Part shown: piece by piece, positions 1 to 9,152 of the stretch
Layout: the number at the start of each line of letters is the position of its first letter
Numbering within the stretch: the stretch's first letter is position 1
Assembly (NCBI GenBank): GCA_001404055.1
Contig: CXTY01000006.1
Location: forward strand, 19-64,018
Length of the DNA: 64,000 nucleotides
Direction of reading: 5' to 3'
Origin: Roseibium album
Lineage (GTDB): Bacteria; Pseudomonadota; Alphaproteobacteria; Rhizobiales; Stappiaceae
Notes under the pieces: model-generated
Seen by the model: only the letters and a program-made list of their open reading frames with translations
What the model was told of the DNA's origin: nothing
Databases searched by the model: none
Translations under genes and position numbers: made by a program

Positions 1-394
1 TCATGTCGCGCCCTTGCTTGAACTCCGGCTCTGCAGCCACAAGCTCACCGTTCAGGAACACCTGAAGTCCGTCTTCGCCGAAGGAAACGGCAAGGTGGTA
101 GTCGGTATCGGCCTGAAGAGTCAGATCTTTGATCTTCAGATACTCCGTCGCGGTGTCGGACTGCTGACGGACGAGAATAGTGCCGTAGTAGACCCAGGCA
201 CTCAGGTGACCACCGGCATCGTATCCACTGCCGTCTTTCGAGAACAGCGCTCGGCTGCCTTCAACGGTATCCGCATTGAAGGACAAGGCAATCGTGCCGT
301 CGGTCAGATCGAGAGCGTCCGGATTGCCGGCCTCCAGATAATCACCCCGCTCACCGGAGAATTCCGTGTCGCCTGCAATGGCAAAGACGGGGGT
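1..394. repeat. Direct repeat copy 2 (LamG module), 1590 bp from copy 1
   Basis: Aligns without any insertion or deletion to 1591-1984. Stretches around 20-105 and 290-394 are nearly identical at DNA level, and the middle is more diverged. The constant offset of 1590 bp equals 530 codons, so this is an intragenic duplication within the RTX/LamG gene. Confidence 0.85.
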
Positions 395-2014
395 CATGCC
401 TTCGGGTAGCGGCAGGTCGTCGACGCCCGGCAGGTCTGCCGGTGGCGGAATATCCTCTCGCTCGGTTCCCATCTCGATCGGCTGCAGTGCTTCTTCGAGA
501 TCGGCGATGGATCTGACGATGCCATAGGCCGGTTTGGCGGAGGTGGAGATATCGTTCTGCGTGACGAGATCGCCATAGACGGTAATGGTTCCCAGATCAT
601 CGTTGTTGTGGGCACCGCCGCCTGATCCCTGATCGGAGTAGAGGGAGATGACGGTGTGATCGACCACGCCATCGCCATTCGAGTCGCCATATGTAATGGA
701 GCGGATCTTTGTTGTGTGGCCCTCGATGACGATGCGGTCGCCTTCTTCGCGGTTGAAGTCGGTGATCGTGTCATGGCCGATCTGATCGACCCAATGGTCG
801 TGGATGTTGGCGTTCTCGCCAGCCACCCCGTTCCATCTGATGGTGCCGTCATCCTGTGTGTGTTCCTCGATGAAGCGTTCCTTGGCATTGATCAGGGTCT
901 GGAAGTAGAAGATGTCAGCGCCGGAGCCTCCGGTGAGCACATCGTCTGCCGGGATCGGCTGATCGGGATAGAGCTTGCCGTCTGTGAGCTCATTGTAAGG
1001 GTCGGCTTCATCACGGTCCGGATCATAGGCCACCGGTCCCTCGCGGCCATCAGCCTGGGAGATCAGCAGATCGTTGCCGGCCCCGCCGTTGAGCACATCC
1101 TCGCCATGGCCGCCGTCGAGCACATCATTGCCTTCGCCGCCATTGAGGTCGTCATTGCCGTATCCGCCCTGCAGGACGTCATTGCCGCCGCCACCATTGA
1201 CGGTGTCATTGCCAAGACCTGCATTGATGGCATCGGCCCCTTCGGTTCCCTCGATGGTCTCGCCGGCATCGGTGCCCTCTGTATAGGTGGCTCCCGTTGT
1301 CAGCTCGCCGTCTTCGTTGAAGCCGAAGGATGTTGCGATGGCCCTGAACTCATCGGTGCCCCGCACCAGCTGCTGGAAGGCCGGCATCAGGTCGTCCTGT
1401 GCAAGAGCATCCAGAGCTGCAGCTGCAAACGATGGATCGACTTCGCCAGCGAGCGCTGCCATGTCTTCACCGGCAATCTGCTCGTCAAAGACCATGACAT
1501 TGGAGATGGTGCCGTCGAACTGCTGTGAGGCCGTGTGGGCATCATCAGTCCGCCAGGCTCCCGAAGCACCGACAACGAAAGAGCGCTCGTTCATGTCGAG
1601 CCCCTGCTTGAACTCGGGCTCTGCCGCCACAAGCTCACCGTTCAGGAACACCTGAAGTCCGTCTTCGCCGAAGGAAACGGCAAGGTGGTAAGTGGTGTTC
1701 GCGGCAATCTCGACGTTCTGTACCTTCAGGTATTCCGAACTGTCGTCGGACTGCTGACGGATATAGAGCTTGTTGTCGCACAGATATGCGGTGATGTGGC
1801 CGCCATCGTCATAGCCCGAGCCATCCTTGGAGAACAGCGCCTGTCCGCCGGAGACATCGTCGGCATTGAAGGTGAGGGCAATCGTGCCGTCGGTCAGATC
1901 CAGGCTGTCCGGATTGCCGGCCTCCAGATAATCACCCCGCTCACCGGAGAACTCCGTGTCACCTGCAATGGCAAAGACGGGGGTGCGCGTAAAGGATGTC
2001 GTGGTCGATTGCAT
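1..2014 (-). CDS. RTX calcium-binding / LamG-like domain protein, 3' part missing
   Basis: Large secreted or surface protein whose N-terminal 671 residues lie in the window; the frame is open to the left edge, so the C-terminus is missing. The ATG at 2014 is preceded by a GGGAGG ribosome-binding site. Residues about 11-170 form a LamG/concanavalin-like fold (FAIAGDTEFSGERGDY start, then FSKDGSGYDDGGH). Residues about 250-315 carry repeated glycine/aspartate nonapeptides of the GGxGND type, the calcium-binding RTX repeat of type I secreted proteins. A second LamG-like copy starts near residue 540 and continues past the edge. There is no Sec signal peptide, as expected if a C-terminal type I signal is used. 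Binding or adhesion to glycans is inferred; the ligand is unknown. Confidence 0.85.
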   Translation of the reverse strand, partial: MQSTTTSFTRTPVFAIAGDTEFSGERGDYLEAGNPDSLDLTDGTIALTFNADDVSGGQALFSKDGSGYDDGGHITAYLCDNKLYIRQQSDDSSEYLKVQNVEIAANTTYHLAVSFGEDGLQVFLNGELVAAEPEFKQGLDMNERSFVVGASGAWRTDDAHTASQQFDGTISNVMVFDEQIAGEDMAALAGEVDPSFAAAALDALAQDDLMPAFQQLVRGTDEFRAIATSFGFNEDGELTTGATYTEGTDAGETIEGTEGADAINAGLGNDTVNGGGGNDVLQGGYGNDDLNGGEGNDVLDGGHGEDVLNGGAGNDLLISQADGREGPVAYDPDRDEADPYNELTDGKLYPDQPIPADDVLTGGSGADIFYFQTLINAKERFIEEHTQDDGTIRWNGVAGENANIHDHWVDQIGHDTITDFNREEGDRIVIEGHTTKIRSITYGDSNGDGVVDHTVISLYSDQGSGGGAHNNDDLGTITVYGDLVTQNDISTSAKPAYGIVRSIADLEEALQPIEMGTEREDIPPPADLPGVDDLPLPEGMTPVFAIAGDTEFSGERGDYLEAGNPDALDLTDGTIALSFNADTVEGSRALFSKDGSGYDAGGHLSAWVYYGTILVRQQSDTATEYLKIKDLTLQADTDYHLAVSFGEDGLQVFLNGELVAAEPEFKQGRDM
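1591..1984. repeat. Direct repeat copy 1 (LamG module)
   Basis: Partner of 1-394; encodes the first LamG-like domain of the RTX/LamG protein. The near-identical ends and diverged centre suggest either recent duplication or repeated gene conversion. Confidence 0.85.
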
Positions 2015-2577
2015 TGTACTGGCCTCCCAAAAGGCAAAAAAATGGTCCCACCCGCCGCCCAGATTGGCGACGTCAAAAAGGTTGCTGCCTAAATGATTAA
2101 TTTCGTTGATTTGTTGTTATGCGTTTAATGTATTCGCGGCAATTTGGCGAAAAGAAAGATAAAATGTGGCTAAAAAAATACATTAAGTTGGTAATAATTG
2201 GGTAGAAGAAAGAGTTTAAAAATTGAGTCAAAGGAAATAAGAATAGCTTTGATGTAAGTAATTGAACTTATTGAAGAATATTGAATACTATCAAGGCGTG
2301 CGTTAATGAGTGCATTATATGCGCTGATAATTGATAGAAATTACAATTGAAACTAAATTATAGGTTGTGTCCTGTGGAAAAAAGAAACCTGAAATTATTT
2401 TTCGATTTCTTTGATCCGTGAGATCAATTTGCCAGGAAAATTCAATGATAATAAGGAAAAATGGCAGAAATAGTCGAAAAACAGACAACCAATGTGCCTT
2501 AATCAGCACAATCTATTCGTTCAATAAAATGAAAAAACGAGCGTTGATGACGTGAAAAATAGAGCAGCAAGTAATTA
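2015..2577. other. AT-rich intergenic region
   Basis: About 560 bp of markedly AT-rich DNA between the RTX/LamG gene start and the ROK kinase stop. It must hold the promoter of the RTX/LamG gene near 2015-2150, but I cannot assign boxes with confidence. Short ORFs here have no ribosome-binding site and no recognisable family. Confidence 0.6.
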
Positions 2578-3471
2578 CTACAACCAGGCGGCGCCCCTGA
2601 CGCCAGAACTGTCGCCATGAAAAGCTTTTCGGATGATCGTGTCGTATCGATCTGAAAATATGTAGGGCACCATGGCGTCAGGCAGGTCTTCATAGAGCTC
2701 TTCGATATTCGACATACCACCACCCAGAACAAAGACATCCGGATCCAGTAGATTGGCGGACATCGCAAGCGCTCGTCCAAGGCGGTCGACAAAGGCTCTA
2801 TAGACGTCGTTCGCCAGTGCATCACCCTGGCGTTTCAGCTTGATGATTTCTGTGCCCTTGCAAAAGACGCCAGTTCTTTGTTGGTAGTCGGCTTGGAAAC
2901 CGGTTCCGGAACACCAGTATTCAATCGCTCCCTTATGCCCGATCCAGCAATCTGGCCCCGGGAAGTCTTTTGCTGGTATCCAGGGGACGGTTATTGCGCC
3001 CCATTCACCAGCGATACCGTTGGCGCCGCGATGGGCTTTGCCATTGATTGCGATACCTGAACCAGCGCCTGTTCCGATAATTATTGCGTGAACGACGCTC
3101 ATTCCGCTCCCCGCACCATCAGTTGCTTCGGAGACCGCGAGGCAATTGGCGTCATTCTGTATTTTTACCGGTCGTTGGAGGGCGCGTTCGATATCCCTAT
3201 CCAGCGGCATGCCGTTCAGCCAGGTCGCGTTCGAGTTCTTGACCAGACCAGTCTGAGGTGAGAGCGAGCCAGGTATGCCAATGCCAAGTGTTCCGGTGTT
3301 GCTCGTTGCCGTTTCAGCGGATTGAACCAGATTTTTTACCGCAGCAATGCAGGCGTCATAATCGTCGCGCGGTGTCGGCACCCGTTTGCGAAAAAGTTCC
3401 TCGCCGGTTTCACCAAGGGCGATGATTTCCATCTTGGTGCCGCCCCAGTCAATTCCCAGCCGCATATTCAA
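2578..3471 (-). CDS. ROK-family sugar kinase (fructokinase/glucokinase-like)
   Basis: 297-residue cytoplasmic kinase, last gene of a CUT1 sugar-importer operon, probably phosphorylating the imported hexose. Visible ROK features are the N-terminal phosphate loop (LGIDWGGTKMEI), the catalytic region NDANCLAVSEA and the ISGTGF-like segment (CSGTGF). The usual zinc site is degraded: where ROK kinases have GExGH and CxCGxxGCxE, this protein reads GEWGAI and CWIGHKGAIE, so the histidine and two of the cysteines are gone. The length is normal for the family. It may still be active without zinc or may act on an unusual substrate. The sugar cannot be read from sequence; mannose, fructose or glucose fit the neighbouring importer. 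Confidence 0.8.
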   Translation of the reverse strand: MNMRLGIDWGGTKMEIIALGETGEELFRKRVPTPRDDYDACIAAVKNLVQSAETATSNTGTLGIGIPGSLSPQTGLVKNSNATWLNGMPLDRDIERALQRPVKIQNDANCLAVSEATDGAGSGMSVVHAIIIGTGAGSGIAINGKAHRGANGIAGEWGAITVPWIPAKDFPGPDCWIGHKGAIEYWCSGTGFQADYQQRTGVFCKGTEIIKLKRQGDALANDVYRAFVDRLGRALAMSANLLDPDVFVLGGGMSNIEELYEDLPDAMVPYIFSDRYDTIIRKAFHGDSSGVRGAAWL

Positions 3472-3593
3472 TCCTCATTTCTGAAATCTCGTCAGACGTG
3501 CATTTTGGGCGTTTGGCAACAGGGTCCCCATGTCCGCGCCCGAGTGGGCGCGAGACGGAACAGCTGGTCTTGGAAAACACCCGGTTGCGCTTG

Positions 3594-4703
3594 CTAGACG
3601 ACCCTTTCTTCGGTCACAGGATCGAACAGGACAGCCTTTTCCATGTTGACTGCGAATGTTTGAACCTTGGCAGGCTTCACGTCGACATCAGCGCGAAACC
3701 GTCCAGTGACTTCCTTACCGCCGAATTCAGTCACGACGAAGGTGTCGGAACCAGCTGGCTCAGTGATCTCAACTCTGGCTTCAACGTGATGAATGTCCTT
3801 GCTGTTTCGGTCCGCGCCGTCTGGGTCGGTAATCGCTTCAGGTCGAATACCCAGGATAATATCGCGCCCATCATGGCGGGCCAGGGCAGGGTCTGGAACC
3901 GCCAGTGAGCCAGTTCCTCCCTCCGCCAACGCGAAATTGGCAAATGCCTTGCCATCTGCCGCCGACAGTTTGGCCGGGAACAGGTTCATTGAAGGAGAAC
4001 CCATAAAGCCAGCAACAAACATGTTTGCTGGATTGTCATAGATCTCCTTGGGTGTACCAAGTTGCTGAACATAGCCACCGAACATCACAGCGATCCGGGT
4101 TGAGAGTGTCAGGGCCTCGATCTGGTCATGGGTCACATAAACGATTGTCCGCCCGAGTTTCTGGTGGAGCTTCTTGATTTCCGTGCGCATGTCGACACGC
4201 AACTTCGCGTCGAGGTTTGACAGGGGTTCATCAAACAGAAACACATCCGGATCCCGGACCAGCGCGCGCCCCATGGCTACACGCTGACGCTGCCCGCCTG
4301 ACAACTGCCCGGGTTTGCGGTCCAGGAGCTGCGTGATCTGCAGCAATTCTGCAACTCCTTGAACGGCCTTGTCGCGTTCCGCTTTCACAACGCCATGCAT
4401 TTCCAGGCCGAAGGCAATGTTCTGGGCAACATTCATGTTTGGATAGAGCGCATAGGACTGGAACACCATGGCGATGTTTCGGTCTGCGGGCCGGACTTCA
4501 TTCATTCGGTTGCCACGGATCGCAATCTCGCCGCTGGTGACCTCTTCAAGCCCTGCAATCATGTTGAGGAGGGTGGACTTGCCGCAGCCGGACGGGCCGA
4601 CGAGCACCAGGAACTCACCTTCTTCAACCGAGATATCAGTCTCATGCAGCACTTTCACGGTACCGTAGGACTTGGTTGCGTTTTTAATGTCGAGAAAACC
4701 CAT
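3594..4703 (-). CDS. CUT1 sugar ABC transporter ATP-binding protein (MalK/UgpC type)
   Basis: 369-residue ATPase that powers the importer encoded by the next three genes upstream. Motifs in order: Walker A GPSGCGKST near residue 36, Q-loop VFQSYALYPNM, signature LSGGQRQRVAMGRAL, Walker B VFLFDEPLSNLDAK and the H-loop YVTHDQ. A C-terminal regulatory OB-like (TOBE) domain follows from about residue 240, typical of MalK-type subunits. It starts 4 bp after the stop of the inner permease gene, so the genes are translationally close. A 122-bp gap separates it from the downstream ROK kinase. Confidence 0.92.
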   Translation of the reverse strand: MGFLDIKNATKSYGTVKVLHETDISVEEGEFLVLVGPSGCGKSTLLNMIAGLEEVTSGEIAIRGNRMNEVRPADRNIAMVFQSYALYPNMNVAQNIAFGLEMHGVVKAERDKAVQGVAELLQITQLLDRKPGQLSGGQRQRVAMGRALVRDPDVFLFDEPLSNLDAKLRVDMRTEIKKLHQKLGRTIVYVTHDQIEALTLSTRIAVMFGGYVQQLGTPKEIYDNPANMFVAGFMGSPSMNLFPAKLSAADGKAFANFALAEGGTGSLAVPDPALARHDGRDIILGIRPEAITDPDGADRNSKDIHHVEARVEITEPAGSDTFVVTEFGGKEVTGRFRADVDVKPAKVQTFAVNMEKAVLFDPVTEERVV

Positions 4704-4707
4704 CGAG

Positions 4708-5589
4708 TTATCCTTTTACGGAACCGGCCATCAAGCCACGGACGAAGAAGCGTCCTGCCACGACATAGACGAGCAGGGTTGGCAATGCTGCCATGATCGC
4801 CCCGGCGAAATGCACGTTGTATTCCTTCACCCCAGTGGAGGAAGAGACGAGATTGTTGAGTGCGACCGTCATCGGCTGGCTGTCGAAATCGGCAAAACTG
4901 GCACCAAACAGGAAGTCGTTCCAGATGTTGGTGAATTGCCAGATGATACAGACAACCGCGATTGGACCTGACGAGGGCAGCATGATCCTCTGGAAAATCC
5001 GGAAGAAGCCGGCGCCGTCTATCATTGCTGCCCGCACCAGTTCATCCGGAAACTGGGCGTAGTAGTTGCGGAAGTAGAGGGTCGAAAAGCCAATCCCGTA
5101 AACCAAGTGCACGAAGATCAATCCTGGAACCGTTCCGGCCAAGCCCATCAGGCCCAGCATCCGTGCCATCGGTATCAACACCATCTGGAACGGTATGAAG
5201 CAGCCGAAGAGCATGAGGCCGAATATGATTGTGTCACCGCGAAAGCGCCACTTGGTCAGAACGTAGCCGTTCAGTGCGCCCAGCATGGTCGAGATCGCGA
5301 CTGCCGGAACAACCATAAGCAGTGAATTCAGGAAATAGGGGCGCAGTCCTGTCGCTTCCACGCCGATCTGGGCCGTCGACCAGGCGCTGCCCCATGGGGC
5401 CAGTGTCCATTCCTGGGGTAGGGACAACATGCCGCCGCCGCGAATTTCATCCAGCGGTTTGAGGGAGTTCACCAGCATCACATACAGCGGCAGAAGGTAG
5501 TAGATGCAGAACACGATCAGGACCGTATAGATGATGAACCTGGAAGTCCTGCCGGTGCGGATAACTGTATCGGTTGAAGCCAGGGCCAT
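4708..5589 (-). CDS. CUT1 sugar ABC transporter permease (MalG type)
   Basis: 293-residue inner-membrane permease with about six transmembrane segments. The EAA loop (ELVRAAMIDGAGFFRIFQRI) that contacts the ATPase is clear around residues 190-215. The ATG overlaps the stop codon of the preceding permease by one base (TAATG), showing translational coupling. The C-terminal FVRGLMAGSVKG tail is typical of the MalG-like subunit in glucose/mannose-type systems. It pairs with the neighbouring MalF-like subunit. Confidence 0.92.
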   Translation of the reverse strand: MALASTDTVIRTGRTSRFIIYTVLIVFCIYYLLPLYVMLVNSLKPLDEIRGGGMLSLPQEWTLAPWGSAWSTAQIGVEATGLRPYFLNSLLMVVPAVAISTMLGALNGYVLTKWRFRGDTIIFGLMLFGCFIPFQMVLIPMARMLGLMGLAGTVPGLIFVHLVYGIGFSTLYFRNYYAQFPDELVRAAMIDGAGFFRIFQRIMLPSSGPIAVVCIIWQFTNIWNDFLFGASFADFDSQPMTVALNNLVSSSTGVKEYNVHFAGAIMAALPTLLVYVVAGRFFVRGLMAGSVKG

Positions 5590-6488
5590 TATTTCTTCTC
5601 CCTGAGTTCAGACCAGAGATAGGGAACAATGATCGCGGCGATTGTCATCAGCATTAAAGTGGCCGACGCTGCGCCAATACCCATCTGGTTTCGCGTGAAG
5701 GTGTAGGAATACATGAAGGTTGCCGGCAACTCCGTAGCGCGTCCCGGTCCGCCGTTGGTTAGCGCAATGACGAGATCGTAGGACTTGATGGCCATATGCG
5801 CCAGAACGACAAAGGCCGACATGAAGGCGGGCCGAAGCTGCGGAATCACAATGCGCCGGTAGAGCGCCCAATTGGAAGCGCCGTCAATCTGGGCCGCTTT
5901 CAGGACTTCATTGTCGATGCCACGCAATCCTGCCAGGAACATTGCCATGACAAATCCGGACGTTTGCCAGACCGCGGCTATCACGATCGTATAGATCGCC
6001 ATATTCCGGTCCTTGATCCAGTTGAACTCGAAGCTCGTCCAGCCCCAGCTTTGCACAACTGCTTCCAGTCCAATGCCGGGATCCAGAAACCACTTCCAGG
6101 CCGTTCCGGTCACGATGAAACTGAGGGCCATCGGGTAGAGATATATGGTCCGGATGAAGCCTTCGCTGCGAATTTTCTGGTCGAGCAGTATTGCCAGCAT
6201 CAGACCGAGTGCACAGCAGATTACAATGTAAAGACCGCCGAATATGAACAGGTTGTCTACGGCAATGCTCCAGGCGCGCAATCTGAAGAGCTTGTCGTAA
6301 TTCTCAAAACCTACAAGCCCGAAGCTTGGCAGGATCCGGCTGTCTGTGAAGGACAGGTAGAAAGTGAAAAAGATAAAGCCGTAGACAAAGATCAGGACGA
6401 TTGCCAGGCTCGGGCTGAGCACGAGTTTTGGCAAAAAGTCCGCGAGTTTGTCACCAAGCTTGTTGCGGGTAGGTACAGATTGTTCCAT
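5589..6488 (-). CDS. CUT1 sugar ABC transporter permease (MalF type)
   Basis: 299-residue inner-membrane permease from the ATG at 6488 (MEQSVPTRNKLGDK). The frame is open to 6599, but that extension would run through an intercistronic hairpin and into the binding-protein gene, so I prefer 6488. About six transmembrane segments are visible and the EAA loop reads EVLKAAQIDGASNWALYRRI. It forms the heterodimeric channel with the MalG-type subunit. Confidence 0.88.
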   Translation of the reverse strand: MEQSVPTRNKLGDKLADFLPKLVLSPSLAIVLIFVYGFIFFTFYLSFTDSRILPSFGLVGFENYDKLFRLRAWSIAVDNLFIFGGLYIVICCALGLMLAILLDQKIRSEGFIRTIYLYPMALSFIVTGTAWKWFLDPGIGLEAVVQSWGWTSFEFNWIKDRNMAIYTIVIAAVWQTSGFVMAMFLAGLRGIDNEVLKAAQIDGASNWALYRRIVIPQLRPAFMSAFVVLAHMAIKSYDLVIALTNGGPGRATELPATFMYSYTFTRNQMGIGAASATLMLMTIAAIIVPYLWSELREKK

Positions 6489-6507
6489 CTCGAAAGGCCC
6501 CAAGAGA

Positions 6508-6532
6508 AGAAGGGCGAAATCATCGCCCTTCT
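6508..6532 (-). terminator. Intercistronic stem-loop after the binding-protein gene
   Basis: 10-bp stem AGAAGGGCGA / TCGCCCTTCT with a 5-base loop, between the binding-protein stop (6562) and the first permease start (6488). Such hairpins commonly protect the binding-protein mRNA 3' end or cause partial termination, so the binding protein is made in excess. Confidence 0.7.
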
Positions 6533-6561
6533 TTTTGATTGAATCTAGTCCTGGGACAGGT

Positions 6562-7812
6562 TTATTGAGCGATCTCGACTGAACTGACCAGTTCTTCAAC
6601 TGCTACAGTGCTGTCATATTCGCCATTAAAGTGCGCTGTCACCACGTCATAGATCGCGTTCTTGACGGATGCCGGGTTGGCGTGGCCGTGTGCCATGGAG
6701 CCATAAAGGTTGCCACTGTCAGCTGCTTTCTTAAGATCGGCCATGCCTTTCTTTCCGCAAGCATCAAAGGCTTCATTGGACACATCTGTGCGCGCGGGCA
6801 CTGATCCTTTGACCACATTGAATGCAGACTGGAAATTAGGTGACAGGATTGCTGTCGCAAGCGCAGCTTGTTCCTTGCCGACTTCAGGGCCTTGCGCAAA
6901 CATGGCAAACTGGTCAGCGTTGAATGTGACCTGATCCTGCGTATCCGGGAAGCGGAAGCAGAGGAAGTCTTCACCCGGAACTTTTCCGGCATTCAGGAAT
7001 TCACCTTTCGCCCAGTCGCCCATCATCTGGAAAGCGGCTTCCCCATTGATGACCATTGCGGTTGCCAGGTTCCAGTCACGTCCGGAGAAATTGTCGTCAA
7101 CGTATGAGCGGATCACGGCCATCCGATCAAACGACTCTTTCATGGTATCCGATCCTAGCGTTTCCGGATCCAGATCGATGAACGCCTTTTTGTAGAACTC
7201 CGGACCACCTGTTGCCAGGGCAACAGCATCAAACACGGTTGCATCCTGCCAAGCCTGACCGCCATGTGCGATCGGTGTTTTACCGGCAGCTTTGACCTTT
7301 TCAAGTGCTGCGACAAACTCGTCCCAGTTTTTCGGTGGTTCTATGTCGAGCTCATCGAGAATAGCCTTGTTGGCCCAGACCCAGTTGGTGGAATGAACAT
7401 TGACAGGTGCTGCGACCCATTTGCCATCATGTTTTGAGAACTTCTGCAGGGCTTCGGGAACAACATCGTCCCAGCCTTCCATTCCCGCAAGAATGTTGAG
7501 ATCGGCAAGCGCGCCTTCGTTAGCCCAGTCCAGGATGTCAAACCCGAGCATTTGGACTGCGGTCGGCGGGTTGCCAGAGGTCACGCGAGCGCGCAGTACG
7601 GTCATGGCCTGGGTTCCGCCGCCGCCAGCAACAGGCATGTCCTGCCAGCCAATGCCCTGACCCTCGAGATCCTCTTTCAGGACGTTTAACGCGGCAGCTT
7701 CACCGCCGGACGTCCACCAATGGAGCACTTCAACATCTTCTGCCTGAGCGAAACTTGTCGCAGCAAGAAGGGCTGTGGCCGCCGTCATCGTGGCCAATTT
7801 AAATTTCATCAT
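6562..7812 (-). CDS. CUT1 sugar ABC transporter periplasmic binding protein
   Basis: 416-residue extracellular sugar-binding protein of the MalE/UgpB cluster, resembling glucose/mannose binders of the GtsA type. The ATG at 7812 follows GGGAGG. The peptide [24 protein letters not shown] is a Sec signal peptide with an AQA cleavage site, followed by [14 protein letters not shown], the usual start of the mature domain. The frame is open to 7866, but that start would lie inside an operator palindrome and would bury the signal peptide. First gene of the operon with two permeases, an ATPase and the ROK kinase. The exact sugar is inferred only from family resemblance. Confidence 0.88.
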   Translation of the reverse strand: MMKFKLATMTAATALLAATSFAQAEDVEVLHWWTSGGEAAALNVLKEDLEGQGIGWQDMPVAGGGGTQAMTVLRARVTSGNPPTAVQMLGFDILDWANEGALADLNILAGMEGWDDVVPEALQKFSKHDGKWVAAPVNVHSTNWVWANKAILDELDIEPPKNWDEFVAALEKVKAAGKTPIAHGGQAWQDATVFDAVALATGGPEFYKKAFIDLDPETLGSDTMKESFDRMAVIRSYVDDNFSGRDWNLATAMVINGEAAFQMMGDWAKGEFLNAGKVPGEDFLCFRFPDTQDQVTFNADQFAMFAQGPEVGKEQAALATAILSPNFQSAFNVVKGSVPARTDVSNEAFDACGKKGMADLKKAADSGNLYGSMAHGHANPASVKNAIYDVVTAHFNGEYDSTVAVEELVSSVEIAQ

Positions 7813-7865
7813 GTGATTTCCTCCCGATACAGAACTCATGGCGATCCCGCCGAAGTTCGTAAACA

Positions 7866-7883
7866 ATTTATAACGTTATAAAT
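7866..7883. promoter_or_regulatory. LacI-type operator 1 (perfect palindrome)
   Basis: Perfect 18-bp palindrome ATTTATAACGTTATAAAT, 53 bp upstream of the binding-protein start. It shares a 16-bp core with the second site at 7961-7976 and lies between the importer operon and a divergent LacI gene. Confidence 0.8.
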
Positions 7884-7960
7884 GGTGTTGTTGTCAAACA
7901 AAAAAAAATAAGAATAAATAACAATAGGTTAAAGAAATGGAATTGGTGTCTTGACCAAAA

Positions 7961-7976
7961 TTTATAACGTTATAAA
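7961..7976. promoter_or_regulatory. LacI-type operator 2 (perfect palindrome)
   Basis: Perfect 16-bp palindrome TTTATAACGTTATAAA, identical to the core of the site at 7866-7883. The centres are 94 bp apart, close to nine helical turns, which suits repression by looping. It lies upstream of the lacI-family gene, so autoregulation is likely. Confidence 0.8.
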
Positions 7977-8046
7977 CTGATTTTCCGGTGTGTATCTGCG
8001 ACGTTCCGTCGGTATACTCTGCCGGGGAAACTTTGGGGGCGAAAGA

Positions 8047-9075
8047 TTGGTCAGAAAAAAGCCGACGTTGAAAACGGTTGCGGAAAAGACCGGTCTTGCT
8101 GTCACAACCGTTTCCCGTGCACTTCTGGACTCTCCACAAATTGCCCTTGAAACACGCAAGCGCGTAGCGGCTGCTGCAAAAGAACTGGGGTATGTTCCTG
8201 ACCGGGCGGCGCAAAGACTAAGGACCGGGAGAACAAAGGTCATCAGCCTGATCCTGGATCCCCACAATGAAATACCGGACTTTGGGCGCTCCATGGTCGC
8301 CGGTCTGAGTTACGCACTGAAGGGGACCGGGTACCACTTGACCATTACACCGGATTTCCAAGGCGAGCCAACAATAGACCCGGTCAACTACATCATTCGA
8401 AATCATCTGGCAGACGGTTTGATTTTTACGAGAACAGAGCATTTCGATGAACGCGTGAAGATCCTTCAAGAGGCGAATTTTCCATTCGTAACCCACGGGC
8501 GAACCGAGTTTGCTGCGCAGCACGCCTATTGGGACTACGACAATGAGGCGTTTTCATACCAGGCAACGCGCTACCTGATCGATCAGGGATGTCAGGAGGT
8601 TGGAATAATCCTGCCACCTGATCGTTTCACTTTCTATCAGCACCTGCGTTACGGCTTCATGCGGGCGGTCAGGGAAAGCGGAGTTGCTTCCGTCATTCCT
8701 GTTGGCATCGACTTGGACAGCTCTCCTGAAGCGCTTCGCGATCATTTTGGAAAATGGCAGTTAAAAGCCGGAACACAAACGGGTATCGTGTGCCCGGGGG
8801 AAACGTCGGCCTTGGCGATTTCGTCTTCACTGACTGACAGGGGGCTGAGGCCCGGAGAGGATTTTCACCTGGTGGTGAAAAGAACGTCCGGTCTCTTTGA
8901 GCTTTACCGGCCAAGTTACTTCAGTATCTACGAGGACATTTTTCAATCCGGCGAGGGGCTGGGGCGCAGCATTCTCAACTTGCTGGACGGTGGAAAGATT
9001 GCGCAAAATCAGACAGTGCAGCCTCCCCTCATGGGAAGCGAACTTGTTCAACAGGCAGAAGTAAAAGCGATTTGA
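8047..9075 (+). CDS. LacI-family transcriptional regulator of the CUT1 importer
   Basis: About 342 residues from a TTG at 8047 with a GGGGGCGAAAG leader; the frame is open to an ATG at 7990, but the family HTH begins a few residues after the TTG. The HTH reads LKTVAEKTGLAVTTVSRAL, followed by a hinge helix (PDRAAQRLRTGRTK) and a periplasmic-binding-like effector domain. From memory it resembles the AglR type of rhizobial alpha-glucoside regulators, though the neighbouring importer is not clearly AglEFGK. It is transcribed away from the importer and probably binds the two TTTATAACGTTATAAA palindromes in between. Confidence 0.88.
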   Translation: MVRKKPTLKTVAEKTGLAVTTVSRALLDSPQIALETRKRVAAAAKELGYVPDRAAQRLRTGRTKVISLILDPHNEIPDFGRSMVAGLSYALKGTGYHLTITPDFQGEPTIDPVNYIIRNHLADGLIFTRTEHFDERVKILQEANFPFVTHGRTEFAAQHAYWDYDNEAFSYQATRYLIDQGCQEVGIILPPDRFTFYQHLRYGFMRAVRESGVASVIPVGIDLDSSPEALRDHFGKWQLKAGTQTGIVCPGETSALAISSSLTDRGLRPGEDFHLVVKRTSGLFELYRPSYFSIYEDIFQSGEGLGRSILNLLDGGKIAQNQTVQPPLMGSELVQQAEVKAI

Positions 9076-9152
9076 AACTGCTGCAAGTCCGATGCCTTGA
9101 TTTCCGAGCAATTGCGACACGTTATGTTTATGAACCGGGTTCGGCCATTCAC

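Noticed and set aside
656-1528. 290-codon plus-strand ORF within the RTX/LamG region
   Set aside because: It is the antisense shadow of the minus-strand RTX/LamG gene, whose frame is open through the left edge and shows clear RTX and LamG motifs.
2315-2509. 64-codon hydrophobic minus-strand ORF in the AT-rich region
   Set aside because: No ribosome-binding site and no family resemblance; AT-rich DNA yields such hydrophobic ORFs by chance.
7813-7866. Longer N-terminus for the CUT1 binding protein
   Set aside because: It would start inside the operator palindrome and place the signal peptide internally; GGGAGG lies just before the ATG at 7812.
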